This document shows, piece by piece, positions 8,687-16,248 of a stretch of 64,000 bases of DNA. A model generated the notes under the pieces. That model saw only the letters and a program-made list of their open reading frames with translations. It made no database searches and was not told the DNA's origin. Every line of letters begins with the position of its first letter. Position 1 is the first letter of the stretch. Source of the DNA: Geomicrobium sediminis (GTDB lineage: Bacteria > Bacillota > Bacilli > Bacillales > Marinococcaceae); the NCBI RefSeq assembly GCF_016908595.1, contig NZ_JAFBEC010000011.1:1-64000 (forward strand). Direction: 5' to 3'. Made by a program: the position numbers and the translations under genes.

Positions 8687-8973
8687 TCAATTAAACCATT
8701 TAAAATCATATGGTCTCTCAACTTCAATTACACTTACTGCTTCGCTTGCAAACAATAAGATTTCAGCAATCACATATTTCCTCTCAGTCACACCATCACT
8801 CAAATAAACAATTCGCTTCGTATCAGAAAATTCCTTTAAACCACCTTGAATCACATACATTTATTGACTGTACTTCGGGATAATTTTCTAAGGCTTTCAA
8901 CATCTTAATAAACTTTTCTAGCTCCCTTTGCAAATTAATATCATAAAGTGATTTATGATATTAATTTGCAAAG
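8687..8973 (-). pseudogene. Frameshifted fragment of an unknown gene
   Basis: The minus strand reads as continuous protein-like sequence in two frames. An upstream piece contains RELEKFIKMLKALENYPEV. Then, after a frameshift near 8860, a 57-residue piece (8860 to the stop at 8687) contains YLSDGVTERKYVIAEILLF. The 5' side is cut by the perfect palindrome at 8926-8973. I recognise no family. Confidence 0.35.
8926..8973. repeat. Perfect 22-bp inverted repeat with 4-nt loop
   Basis: Arms 8926-8947 and 8952-8973 (starting CTTTGCAAATTAATATC) are perfect reverse complements around GTGA. There is no T tract after it and the sequence is AT-rich, so a terminator is unlikely. It sits at the broken 5' edge of a pseudogene, as expected of a fold-back rearrangement. 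Confidence 0.85.
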
Positions 8974-9429
8974 GTACCCCCACCAACATCTAAAGACGAC
9001 CTTCTACCTTGTATCATCAATAAAATGTTTCTTCGTATTTTCAATATAACGGAAACAGCGTCAGGTGAAAATAATTTCGAGCATATTTATGTTGAAAGAG
9101 ATAAAGGAGATGAAGATACCATTTAATTCCACCCGAGATGGATGAAGACATTAAAGTTGGAGATTATCACCATCTACCATGACCAATATCCGGTAGAAAT
9201 AAATCTCTGCCCCCAAAACAAGGCGGAGTTGAGAGGTTAGAGTTCAAAGACTATTGATGATCGGACAAAGACTGGATACTGATATATGTTCATCTGCGCT
9301 AACGAGACCCGCGGTTCCTGTACTTTATAGACGTAAATCACATGAAAGATCTGTCATTTTCTAACACTAAACTATAGACTAGTTCTTCAGTTACATGATG
9401 CAATGTGTAGAACATAGGAGGAGTTTTAA
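8974..9429. other. Gene-poor debris between the PARIS-like pair and the Tn7-like remnants
   Basis: This stretch of about 450 bp has no intact gene. Short plus-strand frames look protein-like, for example the one from ATG 9025 containing NFEHIYVERDKGDEDTI before a stop at 9126. They are broken within tens of codons and I cannot name their family. It appears to be decayed coding DNA. Confidence 0.4.
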
Positions 9430-9567
9430 ATAGACTTAGATATTGAACACATTCGTAAAGTAATAAAGATAACCGGTGAACGTGCGATGCTCGATGCAAA
9501 AATTAATAATACGTATTTCGTCTATCTAAAAGGCATGGTACTTGTTCGGGAATATCCAGATAGGTAA
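9430..9567 (+). pseudogene. Short ORF with ATA at the start position
   Basis: AGGAGG (9416-9421) is followed, 8 nt later, by ATA GAC TTA GAT and an open frame of 45 codons containing EHIRKVIKITGERA and VLVREYPDR. The composition and the strong ribosome-binding site look like a real small cytoplasmic protein whose ATG has become ATA. A stop codon directly precedes ATA, so no upstream start is possible. It may be silent or poorly translated. Family not recognised. Confidence 0.4.
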
Positions 9568-9619
9568 TTCGAAAAATATTCAGATATCGATCTATCTATC
9601 ATAAATTCAAAACCACTAC

Positions 9620-9857
9620 TGTAAAATAACAATAAAGCTGTATACTCAAGGTCTATTGGTTGTAAGTATAAATCTAACGTTATAACCTTCCAGAATTGTA
9701 TGTCATTAAAACAAGCCCCTTGTGAGTGATAACAACTATGCTCACATGGGGCTAACTTCTTTTCATTCAAGTGTTAGGAACTTTATAATGCTAATAAACC
9801 AGTCAACCTTCTAGACATTCTCACATAATCAGTTCCCACTTTAGTTGTCATTCTACA
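9620..9857. mobile_element. 238-bp internally deleted Tn7-like element (both ends only)
   Basis: The left end at 9620 (TGTAAAATAACAA...) matches the left end of the larger element at 9861 over about 46 bp (39 identical by eye). The right end (complement of 9857 downward, TGTAGAATGACAAC...) is identical to the right end of the larger element over its terminal 28 bp and carries one 20-bp CAGTTCCCACTTTAGTTGTC repeat (9830-9849). Between them lies a hairpin (9714-9753) like the one near the right end of the larger element. No coding capacity remains. It is separated from the next element by only ATT. Confidence 0.7.
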
Positions 9858-9929
9858 ATTTGTAAATTGACAAAAAAGATGTATACTCAATGTCTATTGT
9901 TCGTATATCACGTTATCAATGTTAAATTT

Positions 9930-10187
9930 CTAGTTCATCGCAAAGATCTCCTCTCCTTGAACAATACCTAAAGCCAAAAGTGCCCAACCAGTACACCAAG
10001 AGTTAAGCTTGCAAAAACTGGATTCCTCAAATATTGATCTAATTGAATATTTTTTATAGCTTTCCATGTCTAAATTTCCAAACGTTAAGAGAGAAGCTAA
10101 TAGCACCCTCTGTTTACTTGCAAGCACAGACATTCCGTAATGGTTAATCGCCAAAACATAATACAAATCGCTGGGTATAATGCACAT
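9930..10187 (-). CDS. Hypothetical 85-residue protein near the left Tn7-like end
   Basis: This is an open frame of 85 codons starting at ATG 10187, with AGGAG just 3 nt upstream (tight spacing). The product is mixed hydrophobic and polar, with LLASLLTFG and WALLALGIVQGEE segments, but no clear signal peptide or domain. It may be a small cargo gene or the remnant of a longer one. I do not recognise it. Confidence 0.35.
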   Translation of the reverse strand: MCIIPSDLYYVLAINHYGMSVLASKQRVLLASLLTFGNLDMESYKKYSIRSIFEESSFCKLNSWCTGWALLALGIVQGEEIFAMN

Positions 10188-10404
10188 TCACTCCTATGTG
10201 TATTTTAAAATTTGTACCGCTACCAGTTAAGAAACCCATTCTTATAGTTAATTAACACTTTTCTCATCTCGTTCTTAATATTTTCATAGAATAGAGCTTT
10301 TTTCATTCACACAAGGTATTTTACTATCTTGGATATGTATAAATTCATTTATCTTCAATATATATATTGTTACAATGAGATTAGCATTTAATGGAGGGGA
10401 TAGC

Positions 10405-10890
10405 ATTAAACAATTCATAATAATTATTGTGATGGGTATTATCTTATCAGCTTGTAGTCAAGAAGAGTTATCAACTAACGAGGAAGCTATCGGATCATAC
10501 AAAGAAAGTTCTTTTAATGCAAAAATATCTGAAATAAAGAGTGTATCAGATGAAAATAATGAAGAAGCTATTAACCTCAACCCCCAATTTATAATATTGT
10601 ATATAACTATGGATATTGAGGCAATAGACCCTCTACAAATTGATCAAGAATTTTATAATAGTTTTTCTTTAGAAGAGGAAAATGAACCTATTCCTGTTAA
10701 ACCATTTATTGATCAGTTAAGCGACGTACCAAAAGATATGAGAATTGTTGAAGTTAAATATGAGAGACTGGAGCAGGGAGATAATGCAAGCATAGAGTTA
10801 GCCTACGTTATAGAAAAAGGCACTGAAGATTATTATCTAAACATCCAAGAAGATTCACAAATTTATTTTACTGCCAATGATATAGAATAA
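10405..10890 (+). CDS. Secreted acidic lipoprotein, apparent ATT start
   Basis: The signal peptide MKQFIIIIVMGIILSACS ends in the lipobox LSAC. The mature domain is acidic, about 143 residues, with no recognised family. The open frame reaches ATG 10375, but that codon has no ribosome-binding site and would add a polar extension before the signal peptide. GGAGGGG at 10393-10399 places the start at ATT 10405, which gives a textbook lipoprotein N terminus. Either ATT is used or an ATG has mutated. A terminator follows at 10889. Confidence 0.55.
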   Translation: MKQFIIIIVMGIILSACSQEELSTNEEAIGSYKESSFNAKISEIKSVSDENNEEAINLNPQFIILYITMDIEAIDPLQIDQEFYNSFSLEEENEPIPVKPFIDQLSDVPKDMRIVEVKYERLEQGDNASIELAYVIEKGTEDYYLNIQEDSQIYFTANDIE

Positions 10891-10919
10891 ATCCCTACAT
10901 TATAGAAATGTAGGGATTT
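10889..10919. terminator. Hairpin terminator between convergent genes
   Basis: Stem AAATCCCTACATT with loop ATAG, followed by ATTT. It lies between the stop codons of the lipoprotein and the SurA_N-like gene and could serve both. Confidence 0.7.
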
Positions 10920-10925
10920 ATTCTA

Positions 10926-11645
10926 CTAGATATTTTCTCTAGCTTCGTCAACCTCTTGTTTGTTTTCATTTATATAATTTTGAACTATTTCATCTTTCGT
11001 TGAATTCCATTCTTCATGTCTGTTCTCTAGCTCTTCAATATTTCTATTTACACTTTGTTCTTTGTTCAATTCAGTGTTAACCAATTCATTTTTTACTTTT
11101 TCTGATGTGTACGTAATCATGATAGCCTCTGGAACATACTCGTTCCAGTACTGATCTTCTGTCAATCCCATACCTTCAATCACTTCTTTTAATTCTTCAT
11201 AAGCTTCTTCATGATTATTTACTTCATTTCCATCAGCGTTTACCCCACCTTCCATCATCGCTCGTTTACCTTTAACTAAATCATCAATCTCCTCGTCTGA
11301 GGGTAAAACATCTAATTTTTTAGCTTTATCTCTTAAAGCAATTGCTTCAAGTTGCATATTAAAAGCCATATCATTTATTGCTTCTTTGGATTGGTCTTCT
11401 TTATTTCTATATGAAACGACATCTACAAGGTAATGATGCATATCCTGATTAAACTCGTCTAGCTCAAATACACTACCTTCATCAGATGATGTAATCCTTG
11501 CGTTATTATCACTAAAAAGATTTTCCTGAACAGACTGACCTATCTTTAAATTAAAATTATTTTCTTCGCCTGAAGCAATATATGTCGTTGCACTTCCAAA
11601 GACTATAAGACCAATAATAGAAAATGCTACTAAAGTTTTTCTCAT
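10926..11645 (-). CDS. Exported SurA_N-like chaperone-type protein without PPIase domain
   Basis: The start is set at ATG 11645 (MRKTLVAFSIIGLIVFGSATT), which gives a signal peptide or N-terminal anchor; the longer open frame up to 11714 overlaps the gene upstream and lacks export features. The mature 215 residues are helical and very acidic. Segments like QLEAIALRDKAKKLDVLPSD and GLTEDQYWNEYVPEAI match the N-terminal SurA/parvulin chaperone fold of Bacillus exported proteins. No parvulin catalytic domain follows. It lies 13 nt after the secreted protein gene at 11659-12171 and is probably cotranscribed, suggesting the pair acts together outside the cell (inference). Confidence 0.6.
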   Translation of the reverse strand: MRKTLVAFSIIGLIVFGSATTYIASGEENNFNLKIGQSVQENLFSDNNARITSSDEGSVFELDEFNQDMHHYLVDVVSYRNKEDQSKEAINDMAFNMQLEAIALRDKAKKLDVLPSDEEIDDLVKGKRAMMEGGVNADGNEVNNHEEAYEELKEVIEGMGLTEDQYWNEYVPEAIMITYTSEKVKNELVNTELNKEQSVNRNIEELENRHEEWNSTKDEIVQNYINENKQEVDEARENI

Positions 11646-11658
11646 ATTATACACAACC

Positions 11659-12171
11659 TTAATAATTAAAAGTGGACTGCTCACTAACGTTATCAGACCA
11701 TCCCTCAGTACCAAAGAGAGTATGGGTATGCTGTACTTGTAAACCTGAAGAAACAGAAGAAGAATTATAAGTTAAAGAAGGAGTAGCTTCTCTAGCCCTC
11801 ATCACTTCAAAACTTGGACCTATCCAATCACCCTGAACTGGTCCATAACGATCTTGTATTCTTGCCCTTTGATCTCCACCTGTCAGAACATTTGACCATA
11901 AAAGTTCTGATGCGTAAGTCATTGGTCCATCATACCCTAAATCACTAAAAAAGGTCTCTAGAGTAATTCCGCCACCAGAGTTATTAGTATAATATTGGCC
12001 AGCGGCGTAATAAATATCGTGGCTCCAAGGGACATTAAATGGATCAGATATTGTTTGATTGTATCGAGCAGTATCGTTTACCATTTCTAAAGCCTCTACT
12101 TCTTCACCATTAAAGTTCATTACTCCAAACAGTGCCACTGCACTCGTAACACTCATAATAAATTTCCTCAT
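11659..12171 (-). CDS. Secreted hypothetical protein
   Basis: This 170-residue protein has a cleavable signal peptide (MRKFIMSVTSAVALFGVMNF, then a polar region around EALEM). The mature part is rich in Tyr, Ser, Asn and Gly, with no cysteine, and segments such as DPFNVPWSHDIYYAAGQYY and GPVQGDWIGPSFEVMR. Family not recognised. Paired with the SurA_N-like gene, it may be an exported substrate of that partner (inference). An AGGAGG site precedes ATG 12171. Confidence 0.5.
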   Translation of the reverse strand: MRKFIMSVTSAVALFGVMNFNGEEVEALEMVNDTARYNQTISDPFNVPWSHDIYYAAGQYYTNNSGGGITLETFFSDLGYDGPMTYASELLWSNVLTGGDQRARIQDRYGPVQGDWIGPSFEVMRAREATPSLTYNSSSVSSGLQVQHTHTLFGTEGWSDNVSEQSTFNY

Positions 12172-12377
12172 ATTTCCTCCTTTTAAATATAAACAAAATA
12201 ACTACTAATTTAGACATAAATACACAATAAGATTACCATTTACCCCCATTTATTATAATTTATACCATTCTCTGTATCTATTTACTCATATTTGTTTTAA
12301 TATTTCAATACATATACCTAAAAAGATTTATTTATATATTTATTATCTAATAACTATTTGGTTTTCTCAGTTAGTAT

Positions 12378-12587
12378 ATGTTCCAAATGTATACTTTCAA
12401 CGAGAACTCAGACTATCTTGTGCCCATGAATAAAAATATGAATATTGCGCTTTATACGCGACCAAATGATACGTTAGAATTATTTGTAATACATATATAT
12501 CAAACAGGCTTAACCACAAGCAAAATCTCTGATCTCGTTGAGCGTATATATGGCATTGTGAATATGACAAAACAACGATTTTTGTAA
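12378..12587 (+). pseudogene. IS256/Mutator-family transposase remnant
   Basis: The 69-codon frame contains LELFVIHIYQTGLTTSKISDLVERIYG, split here as LELFVIHIYQ and TGLTTSKISDLVERIYG. This is the conserved N-terminal region of IS256-family transposases (MYQxGMTTxxIxxLIExxYG). It lacks the start, the DDE catalytic domain and the C terminus. No terminal repeats are visible. A dead insertion-sequence scrap inside the Tn7-like element. Confidence 0.65.
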
Positions 12588-12749
12588 GGTTCATTTTAGG
12601 ATTTGTGATTATTGCAAACGTCTATAAACTAAGACTTCAAATGACTAAATCCTTTATTCTTTCATTACAAAAAGCTCACTTCATTTTTCAATTCCATGAG
12701 CTCCTCAATCTTTTATCTATATACTCCTCTAGCTCCGCAGTAAGCTTTT

Positions 12750-13490
12750 TTACCCCGTCAACTTAAGTACTTCCCATACTTTCAACACTCTGTCTTTAGA
12801 CATTACGCCTAAAATATAGTCCATTCTTCTTCGCTGAAAACTCTCAGGATCTTCTGTAATTTCTTCAATAAATCCCCTAGTTAAAGACATTTTATTTAAA
12901 TGCTGAGTAATAAGAGAAACTTGATTTAACTTTTTCCCTATAGCTGTCATAGTAATTCGGTGAAATTTATTAGCTTCATTATCCCAATCAATATAAATCT
13001 TAACTACTTTTGGTAATAAATTTTTATCGCGTTCAAGCCAACTAATTCTTTCTTTGGGCTTACGTGACAATATATTTGGTGTACTTCCCATTAACCAATC
13101 ATAATTATTCCTATATAACCTTTGGTATAAATTTATGTTTCCATGCTTAATCATGGTTTTTGTGAAAGTGGGATTAGTGGCAACAAGCTCTAACCATTGT
13201 TCTTGATCTTTCGACAACTCTTTCTTAATAGATTTTTCCGCCTCGATGTTATCTGAGCTACATTTCCTTGTTAACTTAGCATATTTTACAATAGTAGATA
13301 CATGTACATGCAAAACCTTACTTAAGGCTTGATAAGTCATTTTTTCATTCAATCCACTTTTCTTTTCAATTTTTCGCTTTGGTTGGCGACGCACATTCAA
13401 CAACAGACAGTAATTTTTTAAGTGCAGAACAAATAATAAAACACCATAATGAAACTCTTCATGGTCATTACAATGTTGAACACTTTTCAA
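12750..13490 (-). pseudogene. TnsD (TniQ-family) C-terminal remnant, Tn7 target selector
   Basis: The C-terminal ~200 residues match the TnsD-specific domain: LYQRLYRNNYDWLMGSTP, then ISWLERDKNLLPKV, IYIDWDN, HRITMTAIGKKL and EDPESFQRRRMDYI. TnsD binds the 3' end of glmS and directs Tn7 insertion just beyond it, the site occupied here. The zinc-finger TniQ N-terminal half is missing. The first ~35 codons of this frame are unrelated DNA, which on the other strand belongs to the pseudogene at 13385. About 245 codons remain of the usual 350-600. No other tns gene is present. Confidence 0.7.
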
Positions 13491-13612
13491 TTGTTAGAAA
13501 TTCAGAGGAAGACTTGTTCCGTCCAACTCATGATTCTTACAGGGATAACTAAAGGTAGCTCTATCTTGATGCTTATCTTGACAATCCGAAGACGAGGAGA
13601 ATACCTATATGA
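13385..13612 (+). pseudogene. Gene fragment with two in-frame stops, fused to DUF1272
   Basis: One plus-strand frame reads as protein (GDAHSTTDSNFLSAEQII, HYNVEHFSIVRNSEEDLF, then YLDAYLDNPKTRRIPI), interrupted by TAA (13550) and TAG (13556). Its final TGA overlaps the DUF1272 start codon (ATGA), so the two were once translationally coupled. The 5' end is lost at the junction with tnsD. I do not recognise the family. Confidence 0.4.
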
Positions 13613-13782
13613 CATTAGAAATGAAAAGTAGATGTGAACGTTGCAATTCTTTTTTAAGCGAGAATTCATTTGCTTACATTTGTGTTCATGAATGTACATT
13701 TTGTAAAAAATGTACAGAAGATATGAAAGAAATATGTCCTAACTGCGACGGCGAACTTGTAAGAAGGCCAAGAAAACGATAA
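13609..13782 (+). CDS. DUF1272-family zinc-ribbon protein
   Basis: This is a 57-residue protein with CERC, CVHECTFCKKC and CPNC motifs, ending GELVRRPRKR. That is the cysteine pattern and basic tail of DUF1272, small presumed zinc-binding proteins of unknown function. GAGGAGA lies 8 nt before ATG 13609, and a strong terminator follows. Complete and probably intact, although the coupled gene upstream is broken. Confidence 0.8.
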   Translation: MTLEMKSRCERCNSFLSENSFAYICVHECTFCKKCTEDMKEICPNCDGELVRRPRKR

Positions 13783-13802
13783 ACACATGAAATATTGTTT
13801 CA

Positions 13803-13834
13803 ACAAGCAGGGATTAACCCTGCTTGTTTTTTTA
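13803..13834 (+). terminator. Rho-independent terminator of DUF1272
   Basis: Perfect stem ACAAGCAGGG with loop ATTAA, followed by seven T residues. Confidence 0.9.
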
Positions 13835-14116
13835 TGTTTTATTTCATATGCAAATGTAATTCTCTTATTGAGCGAACCTCTCCCATGCCTTCTTTAAAAG
13901 TTGGACCCATAACAAATATAAGCGCAATCCTTATTACAGGATTGCGCCCGATTGTGGAATAGATGAGATCCTTTTTAATCGCGTTAATGCTTCCGTTAAT
14001 TTATACGAATAAAGAGTTAGCACCCTTGTTTGGTTAAAAGTCTTTAACATTATCGAATTATAACTCAACATCTTTGAAAAATTAAAAGAAATACATATGA
14101 GAAAATATAAACGGTT
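13835..14116. other. Intergenic stretch within the Tn7-like element
   Basis: About 280 bp of AT-rich DNA between DUF1272 and CBASS. There is a short interrupted repeat around GCGCAATCC (13921-13947, GCGCAATCCTTATTACAGGATTGCGC read as two arms) that could terminate the CBASS transcript from the minus strand, although it lies about 170 nt beyond the stop. No gene seen. Confidence 0.4.
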
Positions 14117-14686
14117 TTATTTTTTTTGCCTCCGTATTGAATTAGGAAGCATTAAATCTAATTCCTTTTCGGAAAAAGTTTGCTCTTCCTCAGTCCTTAG
14201 TGACCGTTGAGCATCCTTATAACTCTTGGCATCAGTCCTGGGCGACTTAGAGTAAATTTCTGCTGTGCGTATTTGTAAATTGTCCCTACGCTTAACAATT
14301 TCCTGCTCCTCTAAAGATTCAAAATCAGTTAAAAGAGAAACATATTCTTCTCTTATAACCCATAACTCATCGGCTGCTTTTTGATGAGACTGTGCGATCT
14401 CAATTAAATCAAAGTTTTTCACATATGCATTTAATATTAATAAACTTATTGAAAATATAGCTCCTATTAAGCCAATAATAACTTCATTATTTAGTATTGT
14501 TGCTAAGAAGCTTCCTGTAGTCAATGCAGATAATACAATTTGCCATATCTTTATATTATTGTTCCTCTTAAGCATTCTATGCACTATTTTATTATGACAA
14601 GTAAATGTGTAAACTATTCTTCCATAGGCTTCTCTAATCTGTGATTCTAGTTTATACCCTTGACTATTTTGGGTATCTCGTTCCAT
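14117..14686 (-). CDS. SLATT-domain 2TM effector of CBASS
   Basis: The 189-residue protein has an N-terminal helical segment, two closely spaced membrane helices (about residues 49-68 and 70-90) and a C-terminal helical/coiled region with HQKAADELWVIREEYVSLL. This is the SLATT architecture (SMODS and SLOG-associating two-transmembrane domain). SLATT effectors are thought to damage the membrane when a nucleotide second messenger binds (family knowledge). GGAGGGACATAT precedes ATG 14686. Its start overlaps the end of the CD-NTase gene by 23 nt, so the two are cotranslated. Confidence 0.75.
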   Translation of the reverse strand: MERDTQNSQGYKLESQIREAYGRIVYTFTCHNKIVHRMLKRNNNIKIWQIVLSALTTGSFLATILNNEVIIGLIGAIFSISLLILNAYVKNFDLIEIAQSHQKAADELWVIREEYVSLLTDFESLEEQEIVKRRDNLQIRTAEIYSKSPRTDAKSYKDAQRSLRTEEEQTFSEKELDLMLPNSIRRQKK

Positions 14687-15545
14687 ATATGTCCCTCCAT
14701 TTATTATTTGCAGAATGCCAGTATTCTTTAGTCTGATACTCTATTGCTTCTAAGGACAAATTATAGGCTGAAGAAGCCTTGAATTGAAAGTTGCCAGATT
14801 TATAAACTCTTCTATTACTACCAGGAGCCAACCAATAATTAATTTCTTTGTCTAATTCTTTAAGGTATTTAAAGAAATCTCTGCTGATAAAGTCATAATA
14901 TAAAAAAGACTTATCTTTATACTGACATTCGTTAATGAACTTATACGCTAATGTATCAATAAGAATGCCACTAATAGGAACATTACAGTTGCTTTTCCAT
15001 GCCCTTGCCATTCTGCATAATCTCTTAAGGTTTTTATTGGTTAATGAGTTGCGATTCTTCATTGCTTCCATTTCAGAACGTGGATTTGTGGTTCTCCAAA
15101 TTCCGCCATTGTTTGTGTCAGGGTAAGTATAGCTTTGCTTGTCCTTATTTATAAATGCAGGAACGACCTCAAAGTTAATGTTATCTTCAAAATTAATTCC
15201 TATGACCTGTCCGTCGCCTTTTATGTGAGACGTAGCATAAGTTTTTTGTAGAGCTCTCTTTACATCCTGTAATAAAGCAGACTGACCATTACCTTTATAA
15301 TTATTGTATTTATCATAAGTTTTGTACGGTAAATGAACAATAAGATCAATATCACTTGTCCATATTTCTGTTCCTCTTCCATATGAGCCCACGTATAAAC
15401 TATAAGAAGTTTCGGAATCAAGGTTTCTGTACTCATAGTTTATTCTTTTAGTAATTCTTTTATAACGTCTTTGAATTTTATCAATTATGATATCTCTCAT
15501 CTTTAAATTGTTGCATAAAGTAGAAAAGTTATTACTTACTGACAC
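14664..15545 (-). CDS. CD-NTase (SMODS nucleotidyltransferase) of a minimal CBASS
   Basis: This is a 293-residue cGAS/DncV-like nucleotidyltransferase. The active-site motif is GSYGRGT at 53-59 followed by SDIDLIV (Asp65, Asp67). The third acidic ligand appears to be Glu126 (INFEVVPAF) rather than the common Asp. The C-terminal half has the helical lid, ending with WRDIYGTRYPK. The start is set at GTG 15545, because AAAGGAG lies 8 nt upstream, inside the longer frame that reaches ATG 15569. It should make a cyclic oligonucleotide on phage infection that triggers the SLATT effector. No Cap2/Cap3 genes: a type I-like, two-gene CBASS. Confidence 0.8.
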   Translation of the reverse strand: MSVSNNFSTLCNNLKMRDIIIDKIQRRYKRITKRINYEYRNLDSETSYSLYVGSYGRGTEIWTSDIDLIVHLPYKTYDKYNNYKGNGQSALLQDVKRALQKTYATSHIKGDGQVIGINFEDNINFEVVPAFINKDKQSYTYPDTNNGGIWRTTNPRSEMEAMKNRNSLTNKNLKRLCRMARAWKSNCNVPISGILIDTLAYKFINECQYKDKSFLYYDFISRDFFKYLKELDKEINYWLAPGSNRRVYKSGNFQFKASSAYNLSLEAIEYQTKEYWHSANNKWRDIYGTRYPK

Positions 15546-15569
15546 TTGTAGCACTCCTTTTATTTCCAT

Positions 15570-16105
15570 TTAGGTTCGGTTTAGATGTTATTTTGATGAT
15601 GATAATAATTCTTTGGATCTTCATTTTTTAAGATCTTGCAAATAGATTGTTCATTCGTCTTCTTAACCATCTGAGTGTTATTAATTAAGGACTATTGCTC
15701 ACTTCCTAAGGACTATACTCTCATTATCTATGAATATAAGATACAAGACAAATCATCATGAGTTAAAGAACCCTAAACGCTAAATTTTTGCAAAGTTGAT
15801 ATTATCGATTCTTCAACAATCTGGCCCTTTAATTGAACTACAGTATTAATCCACGCAAAGAACATGAATTTAACACTTCATCATGATTATAATAAAATTC
15901 CTCCTAAAAGTTGAAACTAGGAATTCACATTAACTTCGACCTTGCAGTAACATAGTTCAATTTTTAACAACATATTTACTTTTACTCTTATGGCAGTAAG
16001 CTAATTAAAAGCTTTCAAACAGCAATCCTCTGCTTGTTTGTAGTGACTCCTTATTGTATAGCCAATTATATCAGATGTGCATTTCTGCAAACATTTTCAG
16101 ACTAA
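15570..16105. other. Noncoding stretch upstream of CBASS
   Basis: About 535 bp of AT-rich DNA without a plausible gene. A near-direct repeat AAGGACTAT-N-CTCA occurs at about 15689 and 15709; it could be regulatory or decayed. The CBASS promoter should lie in the proximal part. No clear -35/-10 pair stands out. Confidence 0.35.
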
Positions 16106-16110
16106 AGCAA

Positions 16111-16149
16111 CAAGCCCCTTGTGAGCATTCGTCACTCACAAGGGGCTTG
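16111..16149. repeat. Right-end hairpin of the Tn7-like element, repeated at 9714-9753
   Basis: The 15-bp perfect stem CAAGCCCCTTGTGAG has a 9-nt loop. A diverged copy (AGCCCC-TTGTGAG stem, one mismatch, 14-nt loop) lies at 9714-9753 in the small element, also ~110-140 bp from the right end. It may act as a terminator insulating the element from glmS read-through. Confidence 0.75.
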
Positions 16150-16248
16150 CTTCATTTTACTTATTTAATCTATAGGAATAAGAACACTAATGGGCATTAA
16201 CTTTCCATCCTAGCACATTGGTCATTTTTTTGACATTTCCACATATTA

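Noticed and set aside
9714-9753. Repeated CAAGCCCCTTGTGAG hairpin as a stand-alone REP or terminator family
   Set aside because: Both copies lie at the same distance from the same Tn7-like right end, so they are better explained as part of that end region than as an independent repeat family.
9856-9860. A clean 5-bp Tn7 target-site duplication
   Set aside because: The right flank is ATTAT but the left junction has only ATT between the two elements. I did not claim a perfect duplication.
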